64,000 nucleotides of DNA from Plasmodium malariae (lineage: Eukaryota; Apicomplexa; Aconoidasida; Haemosporida; Plasmodiidae). Position 1 is the first letter of the stretch; each line of letters begins with the position of its first letter. Made by a program: the position numbers and the translations under genes. The notes beneath the pieces were generated by a model. That model was not told the DNA's origin. It did not search any database and worked only from the letters and a program-made list of their open reading frames with translations. This document shows positions 25,630 through 37,486 of the stretch, in pieces. Where the stretch lies: assembly GCF_900090045.1 (NCBI RefSeq), contig NC_041784.1, positions 286,501-350,500 of the forward strand, written 5' to 3'.

Positions 25630-27169
25630 CTGATCCTACAATGTGTGAAAGCAAAATAAAATCCAGCAAGTTTTATTTTTTTTTTTTTTTTTTTTTTTTT
25701 TCCTTCCATTTTTTGTCGTATGTATCATGTTGTAGTGTATAAAATTTAAGTATTCACATTTTGTACCGCAAACATGCTATCATTTTTGTTCCCTACCCTT
25801 TTTTATAAATGCTTTGGTTGTAAATAAATATCAATGTATGCACGTATGTACGACATGTGCACATGCATATGTTCTTTACACATAGCGTTTTGGTATATCC
25901 CGCGCCCATCTGTTTTTTCTTTTATGATAAAATAATCGAAATAAATTTTTTTAAAATCTAGTTTTTATTACACCTCAAGGTTTTATTTTATTTTATCATA
26001 CTTTATCTTACCATATTTTATTTTATCATACTTTATTTTATCATACTTTATTTTATTGTATTTTACCTCATCAGACTTTATTTTATCGTATTTTACCTCA
26101 TCAGACTTTATTTTATCGTATTTTATCCCATTTTATCCTTTTTCTTTTTTATTTTTCAATGGAAGTTTCCCATTTTCGTAATTTTATTACAGTTGGTAAA
26201 CTTTTAACGAAGCTCATATATATATCATACAAGCGATAAATGAAATAAGCACAGATAAGCACACGATTTGATGTGAATATGTATGACTATTCTCTTTTTA
26301 AAAAAAATGAATAAAATAAAATAAAAAAAAAAAAAATAAATAAATAAAATAAAAAAAATGAATAAAATAAAATAAAATAAAAAAAAAAAAATAAATAAAT
26401 AAAATAAAAAAAAAGCATAGATTACGGAATTACAAAATTACAGGATAGCAATATAACAAAATGACTAACCAACGTGAAGTAGTAATGTAATGCCATTACC
26501 ACAATTTTCAGAGATAATATAAATTTTGCTCATGTTTTATTATGCAAAATAAAAGATATGCATTATAACGATCAGTTCAACAGTGTTTAAAAATTGTGCA
26601 TAACGACACTATAAGGTACAATGAACACATACCCGCATACCATTTAGTCAAGAAATTACAGAAATAAGCTTTTTTTAATTTTTTTAACATGTTTTTCTTT
26701 TCTTTTTTTTCTTTCTTTTTTTTTAAAATATTTAAATTTTTTGAGAAACAGCATAAGATATATATACATACATTTTGTTAAAATTTTTTTTCCGGATTTT
26801 TGGTAACACAGTTAAACGTGCTGCAAGTAAAAAGCTCCTTGATGAATGGACATATATATTCATTTACGCACATATATACTTATATAATAATATATATATG
26901 CAATTATAACGTATGTTGACTTTAATTTATGTATGTATGTACACAATTTTCCATATCTGTTCATATTTGAGCAGCTTATATGTTTCTCTTTGAAAGCAAA
27001 ACTCATTCTGATTTCACAACAAATTTTAAGCTTCTGGCGTACGTAAGGAGGAGAACGAAGGGAATATCAAAAATTGTTTATACATGTATGGTGAAGTCTG
27101 CATTTTTTAAAATTAAAAAGAAAAAAGAAAAACGTAGCGTAGCATAGCATAACACAACGTAGCGTAAAA
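25630..27169. other. intergenic between AP-1 beta and UMP1
   Basis: The 3' flank of beta-adaptin and promoter of the UMP1 gene. It holds a TTTTATCATACTTTA-type repeat at about 25980-26135 and an AAATAAATAAAATAAAA repeat at 26305-26415, with AT-rich unique sequence around. No frame looks coding. Confidence 0.65.
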
Positions 27170-27544
27170 ATGGAGGGCATGTACCTGGACAGGCTGAATT
27201 ACGACTTCAAAGTAAAAGACGTCGTTAACATAAGAAACATAAATTTAGATGCGAAAGAAGATACTATAGAAAATTTTCATGATCAAATTTTATTAAAAGA
27301 AGAAAAGAATTATTTAAAAAGAACAGGTTTAATATATGGAACCCAGGAAGTGTTCAAGAATATAATGGATAGAGATATAGTAGCTATGTCTAGAAGATTA
27401 CCAGGGATCAAAAGTAGTTTACTATCGCTAGATGTTATGAGAAATTCGATAGAAAGAGTAGAATCACACGAGTATATGGAAAAAATGGCCGATCAATGCT
27501 TAGAACCCTTATGGATGACTATAGAGAAAAAGATGAACATGTAA
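27170..27544 (+). CDS. proteasome maturation factor UMP1/POMP
   Basis: Single-exon 124-residue protein, in the size range of the family (about 140 in man and yeast). UMP1 is the chaperone that sits inside the half-proteasome during 20S assembly and is the first substrate of the finished particle. The family signature is clear near the C-terminus: [19 protein letters not shown], equivalent to human LPFLSSSNLSLDVLRGND, followed by an acidic helix [13 protein letters not shown]. An [20 protein letters not shown] segment precedes it, where the family has its ..NLYGLHEPLRR-type region. The start is the first ATG after a leader with short GTAGC-type repeats. No membrane span. The rest of the protein is diverged, as is usual in this family. 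Confidence 0.85.
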   Translation: MEGMYLDRLNYDFKVKDVVNIRNINLDAKEDTIENFHDQILLKEEKNYLKRTGLIYGTQEVFKNIMDRDIVAMSRRLPGIKSSLLSLDVMRNSIERVESHEYMEKMADQCLEPLWMTIEKKMNM

Positions 27545-28453
27545 AGTTGCACCAATACAACAATACGTAAACACATGCTCAAATAAAAGTATGCCCATAT
27601 GTATACATACATTTTTAGATAGCTCTTTTTGTTATTGGGACGATACGTATTTGCTTCTTCATCGTGGCCGCTTTTTTTTCATATGCATGATAAATGGTCG
27701 CTAATGACAGCTGTACATGTTGGTGAACATTGTTTAAGAAAAATAAAATATACATATATAAATAATGAAAGAGCCTTTTGAATTTTAGTTTAACTCATTT
27801 TATTGTTTTACTATTTATTCTACCTTTTATTTTATTTTTTATTCTTTTTTCTTTTTTCTTTTTTCTTTATTCTTTATTTTTTATTTTTTATTCTTTTTTC
27901 TTTTTTCTTTATTCTTTATTTTTTATTCTTTATTCTTTATTTTTTATTCTTTATTCTTTATTTTTTATTCTTTATTCTTTATTCTTTATTATTTTTTCCT
28001 TATTCTTTATTTTTTTCCATCGAATTGTGGATCATCAAAAAAGGACAATGTACAAATTTTAATTTTTAAGTTTAAGCAGTGGGAAAATATGCAGCACGGA
28101 TAAATGTGCACAGGACAAAAAAAAAAAAAAAAAAAAAATGAATTGTAAAGAAAAGATGAGAGTGGTTAAAAAAAATAAAACTGGCATTGTTAATCTGAAT
28201 ACACACTCATATTTGTATGAATACACGTTGATATTCGCTTCTTCACACACGAAAGACATCAAGGGTGACAATAGGATCATGAAAGGGAAAGCACGTACAT
28301 ATATGCATGTATACATATATATATGTATACATATATGCATGTATACATATATGTATATGTGCATAGATATATCCGTAAGGTAACTTCCAATGGGGAAGGA
28401 ACATGTGCAAAAGGTGTGTACTAGCCATATCCATCGCATCAGCTGCGTTTTCT
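27545..28453. other. convergent intergenic between UMP1 and DDX41
   Basis: Shared 3' flanks of a plus-strand and a minus-strand gene. It holds a TTCTTTATTTTTTA array at about 27825-28015, a poly(A) run at 28119-28138 and TATATGCATGTATACA tracts at 28300-28370. No gene seen. Confidence 0.65.
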
Positions 28454-30505
<2,052 letters not shown>

Positions 30506-30660
30506 TTAGCTAGAATGTTTTCTTTTCTTTAAAAAAAAGCGTATTTGTTTTTTGAAGCGTTAAGTTGGCACATAACACGTCCTCACTCACATATATATAT
30601 ATATACATATACATATATTTATGCATATATACATATCAATGTATATGCATATATATAAAT

Positions 30661-31839
30661 ATGTACATGTGCATACAGTCGGCAAACATATATTATGCAC
30701 TTTTGTACGAACTTGCATTATCGTATTTATACCCACTCAGGAACTATGTTTTAATTTTACATTTTACCCCCTTCAATGTAGTACTAAAAGGCACTAATTT
30801 GAGGTATTTCCAAAAAGGCAATTCCTCTATTTACTTCGGCTTTTTTTTTTTTTTACATTTATTTATTTACTTTTGTTTTTTTCTTTTTTTTTCTTCTTCT
30901 ATTCTCTTCCCTTACACTTTTGCAATTTTTCAATTTCGCAATTTTTCAATTTCGCAATTTTTCAATTTCGCAATTTTTCAATTTCGCAATTTTTCAATTT
31001 TGCAATTTTACAGTTCTGCAATTTTACAGTTCTGCAATTTAATTTTTTGTTAAAATAGAAAAAAAAAAAAAAAAAAAAAAAAATTCTCCCTTAAAGCATA
31101 TTTTTTAACGCACGAAAAGGTATTTGCCATTTACGTAAAAAAGTATATTTTTTTGTTTTTTCAGAATAATCCGAAATGTCATAAATGTTTATGCATTTTG
31201 TTGGGTAACAAAGATAAGCAAATATAAATTTTTTGGTGGAATTTTTGGCCAAGGTAAAAGTTCGTTTTACTTTCCTCCTTGCATTTTAATTTCGCTTGGC
31301 ATATATTATATCATTGCAATATTATGCTTCTTAATATAATACAATACTATACACTTGAATATAATTTAATAATTTTTTTTTTTTTTTTTTTTTTTTTGCC
31401 AATCGCTGTTGAGTGTTAAACCATACGCAAGGGACTTTTTTGACCGAATATCTTGTGTTGCATTGATATGAAGATGCATGTATTTATATGTATATGTATG
31501 TATATACATGTATGTATATACATGTATGTATGCGTATTTACTTATGCAAGTATGGATGTTGAATGAAATAAGGAGAATGAAAAAGTAACAACTGTTATTA
31601 TATATGGGTTAACTTAAATTTAACCCCAATATATTACAGTAAAATTTATAGTTAAAATTGTGCCATTAAATGTAGACCTTATTTTCTTCGCATATTTTAC
31701 TGAGGAGAACATGGAAAAAGAAACATACACGATTATGCTAACACACATACATAAGAGAGAGTACCAACGTATGAACTTGCTTATGATAACTCTTTTCTAC
31801 GTTAAACGAATAAAGCCGCTGCAATATGCTACATTTTAA
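30661..31839 (+). CDS. candidate three-exon gene, 143-residue protein of unknown function
   Basis: Proposed exons 30661-30803, 31165-31253, 31640-31839. Both junctions are GT..AG with T-rich acceptors (TTTTTTCAG, ATATTACAG) and keep phase (2 then 1). The product starts MYMCIQSANIYY, continues NYVLILHFTPFNVVLKGTNL, INVYAFCWVTKISKYKFFGG and VPLNVDLIFFAYFTEENMEK, and ends RIKPLQYATF. The last exon is open for 65 codons in a region of reduced AT. Hydrophobic stretches suggest one or two membrane segments. I do not recognise the family. The first exon could start upstream, and the start codon is weakly supported because it borders a TA-rich tract. It is divergent from DDX41 (156 bp between starts) and tail to tail with the next candidate. 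The first intron contains a 16-bp repeat. Splice-site freedom means this could still be chance. Confidence 0.4.
30925..31035. repeat. 16-bp tandem repeat CAATTTTTCAATTTCG
   Basis: About six copies of CAATTTTTCAATTTCG, the last ones changed to CAATTTTACAGTTCTG. It lies inside the first intron of the candidate gene at 30661. Confidence 0.85.
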
Positions 31840-31887
31840 TCTACAGATGGTCAAAAATTTCTACGACGTTGTAATAAATCTTTCTAT

Positions 31888-32853
31888 CTACTTCTTCATA
31901 TGTACATGGTCATATAAGCAGAGGAATTTAAGTTTTGGTTGAAGTGACAACAATTTAATTATGTAGGACAAATACGTGTTTGAAAAAAGTAGAGCAAAAA
32001 TTAACCATCTCTTATAGCAGCGTTTCTCCTGTGTATATATATATATATGTACACGTACATACATATGCATATGTGCAAACCATTTTCATGTGGCTACTCG
32101 TTCATTCAAAACAGTGTATTTATAAATGAGTATTTTTCTGTTTTCATTAAACACTATTCATTATAAGAGGACCCCTTATTTTTTTTTTTTTTTTGTACGT
32201 TTAAAAGAATTACTTACAACAAAATAATCATCCTTTTGTTTCATTTATAAAGTAGACAGGTGAAAGAAATAAAAAAAAATAAAATAAAGAAAGAAAATTA
32301 TATACGTGAAAAACAGTTTGTAGTGCCATTTTTTTTTTTTTTTTTTTTTTATTTCTTTTATGGTCACAATGGAATAACAGCAACAGCAGCAATAGCAGCA
32401 ATAGCAGCAATAGCAGCAATAGCAGCAATAGCTGCAATAGAAGCATATTTTTACATTTGCATGCTCTCTCACATGTTTTAAAAATTTTAAATATACAAAA
32501 AAATGAGAAGCGTAAAATGGGATGCACGTGGTGAGAACTGTATGATGAAAAGAGTGCAATGAAAAAGAAAAAAAAAAAAAGAAGACAATTTTTTTTTTTA
32601 AACAGCACGACTTCTTCTCATTCGCATCTGAATGATACCATGAGCATGATATTTCTACCTCCATATGTCATAAGTAAAAATGTCAAGGGAGAATATAGTC
32701 CATATATGCTGGATATCATATAGCGTTTTCTCTTTCTAAAATGTAGGACTACGTTCGTAGCAGAAGATTAGATATATCCACGTTACGCACATACCCATGC
32801 GTATATATTTCTATAGCACAATAATAACATAGCAAAATGACCTTTGTATTCAT
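31888..32853 (-). CDS. candidate four-exon gene, 104-residue multi-span membrane protein
   Basis: Proposed minus-strand exons 32853-32795, 32708-32659, 32537-32473, 32028-31888. Junctions have good signals (donors GG|GTATGT, AG|GTAGAA, AT|GTGAGA; acceptors TATCCAG, CATACAG, ACACAG) and phases 2, 1, 0 that fit. The product starts MNTKVILLCYYCAIEIYTHG and contains GIYGLYSPLTFLLMTYG, CIPFYASHFFVYLKFL and RWLIFALLFSNTYLSYII, so about three hydrophobic spans, and ends YDHVHMKK. Length and span number recall small ER proteins such as EMC6, but the match is not convincing and no name is given. The last exon alone is a 47-codon open frame after a clean acceptor. The third intron holds a CAG-type triplet/nonamer repeat (32385-32440). 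Ends 48 bp from the plus-strand candidate at 30661. Confidence 0.4.
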
Positions 32854-33463
32854 AAAATTTGATAATTTTCTCTTAAAGTTTTTACTTTTTCAAAAGATCA
32901 AATCACATATGAGTGATCATGTATATATTTTAGTTTCATATATACACGTATGAACACTTCTTTTTTTTTTTTCTTCTCTCATTATAGCTAAACAAATGAT
33001 GCTAAATGTCAATTTGTTCGCATATCCTTTGCATCCATTTGTATTACTATAAATATAACTTCAAAAAATTAGGAACGAAGAGAACTCAACGTACATGTAC
33101 GTGAACTTTTTGCTCTATAGGGTTACAACAATTAAGCGTATTAAGGTGTATACATATATATATGTGCGCACATACGTGCGTATATTGATCTATGAAGGTG
33201 CAAAACTTGACCCATCAGTTTGCTTATCGCATCATTCTTACTATTTTATGTACATATACATTCAAACATACATTATACATAATTAAATATATGTTCCTCT
33301 TTTATTTTGCAAAATTTTTTAACACATACAATGGGACAATTTGGAAAATATACAGTTCACGTTAAAATACAAAATTGGTATTTTACTAAACGGGATAACA
33401 AATACAATTTAGGATTTTAAGAAAATTAATGTATATAAAATGTCAATTTGTTAATCAAAAATG

Positions 33464-33497
<34 letters not shown>

Positions 33498-33679
33498 AAC
33501 ATTCAGAAATACACAAAATGAAGATGTTATTTAAAAAAATGTCCTGATTGTCATTTTCTTTTGCTTCATTATTTTAGTGCTACTACGACGTGTGATACTA
33601 GTAATTATTGTTAATATATATATATACAGCATATAGTATACACTATATAATATACAATGCACAAAAATTTTATATGCAA

Positions 33680-33736
<57 letters not shown>

Positions 33737-34123
33737 TTTAATATACATACATAAAATAGGATGAGCTGGAAAAGTGCACCAAAAGGATGACTAAAAGTAA
33801 TGCTGTACTTAATTTTTCTTCCCATTTGAAAGATACACAATATAAGAACAGAAAAAAAAAAAAAATGAATAAAAATAATAATACTATAGAACAATAAAAT
33901 ATTAAAAATGTAATAACACTTTCAGGTACATTTCCTTATCAGTGTCAATCCTGCAAATTCGTAAAAAATATACGAATAAAATTTTCTTTGCTAAATTTTA
34001 GTATTTTTTTTTTTTTTGGAAGAGAGGCAAATCAAAATTGCTAAAAGGTATTGAAATTGTGGAGCTATTAGTCATTCTTAAATTTTGAAAATATATGAAT
34101 TTACTTAAAGAAAATTTATTTGA
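32854..34123. other. intergenic upstream of tRNA-Leu
   Basis: AT-rich with (TA)n at about 33685-33730 and a poly(A) run at 33464-33494. A short minus-strand island at 32960-33060 has an open frame with a hydrophobic stretch, but no start or junction could be assigned. Nothing else seen. Confidence 0.55.
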
Positions 34124-34206
34124 GCACGGGTGCCCGAGTGGTTAAGGGGGTGGACTTAAGATCCTCTGGTCACTAGACCGCGTGGGTTCGAACCCCACCT
34201 CGTGCA
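34124..34206 (+). tRNA. tRNA-Leu (anticodon UAA)
   Basis: Cloverleaf of 83 nt read directly. Acceptor stem GCACGGG pairs with CTCGTGC (one G-U); D stem CCC/GGG with loop GAGTGGTTAA; anticodon loop CTTAAGA, so anticodon UAA; long variable arm GGTC-ACTA-GACC as expected for leucine (class II) tRNAs; T stem GTGGG/CCCAC with loop TTCGAAC; discriminator A. The anticodon stem GTGGA/TCCTC has one T-T mismatch at its second pair. There is no intron, and poly-T for polymerase III termination is not immediate (TTTTTTATT some 30 bp downstream). It reads UUA/UUG codons, the main leucine codons in this AT-rich genome. Confidence 0.95.
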
Positions 34207-35002
34207 ATGAGATGAAATTAAAAACTATTGAGGTTTTGTATTTTTTATTCTCCTTTTTTGCATCTTTTTTAATGCAATGAAAATTAATGTTTAATATTAT
34301 ATACTTTATTGTATTTTTCATTATGGTAAAGAAGGAAAATAGTACAAATGTTAGATTGCATAAATGCTTAATATTTATGCATCTAATATGAATTTAATAG
34401 AACACAAGGTAGGAATATACCATCTTAAATTCCATAATTCAAACATTATAGCAAAATCTAAATAAAAAAAAATTTTATATATCAAATTTTAAATAATCAT
34501 TTTACAGTTTATTATTATGCTTGTAAGATCGTAAGAGTGCTTAAAAATATGAAAGTAAAAATGAATTGTACATCTACTCTATTTATCCCGTTTTTGCGTT
34601 TTTAGTTTTTTGTACAACGTATATATATACCGATTCTCCATTCACATGTGTATTCATAAATGTATATAACTATTACGTATGTATGTATGTATGTATGTAT
34701 AACGCGTTAGACATTTTTTTAACATCCTTTTTAAGAAATCCTAATGTTCATAGCACATATTTTAACTATGTTATTGTTGGTTATTAACCAGGTAAAAACT
34801 TCGTATATTTATCGCTCAGTTCTGATAATAGTAAAAAAAAAAAAAAAAAAAAGAGAGAGAGAGAAACAGAAATAGAAAGAAACATCTGAGAAGTTGTACA
34901 TTTTAACAACAAAACAAAATATATTTCGAATTCTAAGATAATATGGTATATTTAGCATAAAGTACAAAATTAACACATTTGCAAAACTATACATGAAAAA
35001 TT
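34207..35002. other. intergenic after tRNA-Leu
   Basis: AT-rich, with a GTATGTATG tract at about 34677-34700 and a poly(A)/GAGA tract at 34831-34865. A minus-strand frame covering 34840-35005 (KFFMYSFANVLILYFML) overlaps the end of the small ORF at 35003-35188. It is hydrophobic, but no start is seen. Confidence 0.5.
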
Positions 35003-35188
35003 TCAACTTATCAATGTAACTTCTTTAACTTGAAGTTTTAAAGGATGTGAAATAGCTGTATTTATGGGTCTCCTTAACTTTATATATTTTATTAATTTTA
35101 TTTTTTCTATAGTTACCATATGAACAGGTGCAAATGAACACGTCAGTAAAGGCTTACATTCACAATTATATGTACCCAATATTGACAT
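35003..35188 (-). CDS. candidate small ORF, 61 residues
   Basis: Uninterrupted frame from ATG (context AAAATGTCA) to TGA. The product begins MSILGTYNCECKPLLTC and continues FAPVHMVTIEKIKLIKYIKL, then RRPINTAISHPLKLQVKEV. Composition is balanced, unlike the low-complexity frames around it, and basic. No family recognised; the basic, short, non-membrane character would suit an organelle ribosomal or assembly protein, which is speculation. It lies between two tRNA genes. Upstream of it is a 14-bp tandem repeat. A GTAAGC after GAAT could alternatively be a splice donor, making this a two-exon gene. Confidence 0.35.
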   Translation of the reverse strand: MSILGTYNCECKPLLTCSFAPVHMVTIEKIKLIKYIKLRRPINTAISHPLKLQVKEVTLIS

Positions 35189-35283
35189 TTTAAGATATAT
35201 ATATATATATATAAATATGCATACTGCGCACTTAGTTGCATATAATTTTTAACTGTACGTGAAAACCACGAAGATACCATATA

Positions 35284-35360
35284 CCCCCCCTTCCAACGCA
35301 GTAGTTCCAACGCAGTAGTTCCAACGCAGTAGTTCCAACGCAGTAGTTCCAACGCAGTAC
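35284..35360. repeat. 14-bp tandem repeat TTCCAACGCAGTAG
   Basis: Five copies of TTCCAACGCAGTAG in tandem, nearly perfect, in the spacer between the tRNA genes. The unit is GC-richer than its surroundings. Confidence 0.9.
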
Positions 35361-35556
35361 ATTTTATACATTTTTTCCAATATTTTTAAAAATTGGAGTT
35401 TTCGAAATATAAAAAATTGCTTATAACACATCAAATTTTCGCTTTTTTTGTACAAATAAAAAATACTTTACACAATAACACGTTTTATATAAATCAAAAG
35501 TACTACTACTATTAAAAAATGTAACACAAAAATTTTTTATTTTTCTTTTATACTTT

Positions 35557-35628
35557 TCCCACGCCGGGACTCGAACCCGGGTCGTTCGGGTGAAAGCCGA
35601 ATATCCTAACCATCTAGACTACGTGGGA
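35557..35628 (-). tRNA. tRNA-Glu (anticodon UUC)
   Basis: Minus-strand cloverleaf of 72 nt. Acceptor TCCCACG pairs with CGTGGGA; D arm TAGTCTAGATGGTTAGGATA; anticodon stem TTCGG/CCGAA around loop CTTTCAC, so anticodon UUC; T stem CCCGG/CCGGG with GTTCGAGT-type loop. No intron and no encoded CCA. A T run (TTTTTATTTTTC, read on the minus strand as A-rich) surrounds the gene. This is the glutamate acceptor for the dominant GAA codon. Confidence 0.97.
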
Positions 35629-36087
35629 TGCATTTGTTTAATCTTAATAGTATATCACATATATAATTTTTCTGAAAAATTTAAAAAGTATATCCGAAAA
35701 ATTAGTACAAAATTCGAAGAAAAAAAAAAAAAATGAGAGTAATAAAAAACCAGAAAAACAAAAATACCCTTTTTCTTTTTTGTTCATTTTTTTTTTCTTT
35801 TTTTAAAAAAAATATTACATTTTATTAAACAAGTATGTAACTATAGTATGCTAAAAATGTTTAATCGACCTTAACAATTTTGCGGAAGTTGTATTCTGTT
35901 TCATGTCAATTTTATCATTTCACAAATATGTATGACCATAGGTAATAATTCATATGACTGTGCGATATTTTTATTTTTTTTATTTGGCGCATTTCAAGTC
36001 AGTTTTTTAATACCTCTCCCTATATCAGTAATCGTACACGTACATACACGTACATACACATATATAAAAGTACATATATTTATATGT

Positions 36088-36538
36088 TCATATATTTGTA
36101 TGTATGTCTCTAGTGAAATATGTGTAACTGATCGTTAACAGATTTTCCTTTTGACACGCGTATATGACCTTTCTAATACAGGAACAAAAAGAAAAAAGAG
36201 TAAAGAAGTAAAGAAGTAAAGAGGTAAAGAAGTAAAGAAGTAAAGAGGTAAAGAAGTAAAGAAGTAAAGAGGTAAAGAAGTAAAACGAAAAAATATATAA
36301 AAATGTATTTTTTCCTTTTATTAAGATAATTCCGGCAATAATTGTTAAAAGGATTTCTCGTACAATTGCTGAAATTTTTTTTTTTTTTTTTTTCTTCTTT
36401 ATAACATCTTAATTTACATATCATTGCATACCGTTCCAAAGCAAATTATCATCATGTAGTGAAAAAGAAAAAATAAAAAAATATGATGAAACTTTTGTTA
36501 CACTTACTAATATAAAATGGTACGATTTTACGCAACAT
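36088..36538 (-). CDS. candidate three-exon gene, 65-residue single-span protein
   Basis: Proposed minus-strand exons 36538-36508, 36368-36287, 36172-36088. Intron 1 has a perfect GTAAGT donor and a long poly(T)-CAG acceptor. Intron 2 runs from TTTTTTC|GTTTTA to CCTGTATTAG and includes the TTTACTTC minisatellite as its pyrimidine tract. Phases (1, 2) stay open throughout. The product begins MLRKIVPFYITIVREILLTI and continues IAGIILIKGKNTFLYIF, a short N-terminal segment then one membrane span, then a polar tail. A positively charged start, an Arg before a TIIAG-type span and the tiny size recall respiratory-chain small subunits such as complex III QCR9 (animal FRRTSTFALTIIVG). That link is a suggestion from pattern only. 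The C-terminal 15 residues run into repeat-like sequence and are uncertain. Confidence 0.4.
36185..36285. repeat. AAGTAAAGAAGTAAAGAGGT tandem repeat
   Basis: About four copies of a 24-bp unit built from TAAAGAAG and TAAAGAGG. Read on the minus strand it is a pure pyrimidine-rich tract just upstream of a TTAG acceptor in the second intron of the candidate at 36088. Confidence 0.85.
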
Positions 36539-37245
<707 letters not shown>

Positions 37246-37446
37246 ATGCAAAGTGCTAATAATATATCAAATATTGAGGAGCTACTTTTTTTTTTTGATA
37301 CTCTCATAAATGACGGATATGTGGTAATTATGAAAAGAGAAAAAGCGCAAATTTAATTTTGTATAAAAATATAGAACACTAATTTGAGCGTAATAATGCG
37401 TTTTCAAGCAAATGTACACACCCACATATATACATACGTGTATACA

Positions 37447-37486
<40 letters not shown>

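Noticed and set aside
32228..32664. 126-139-residue minus frames with Leu or Tyr-Cys runs.
   Set aside because: They cross a triplet repeat and poly(A); the useful part is explained better as two exons and an intron of the candidate gene at 31888-32853.
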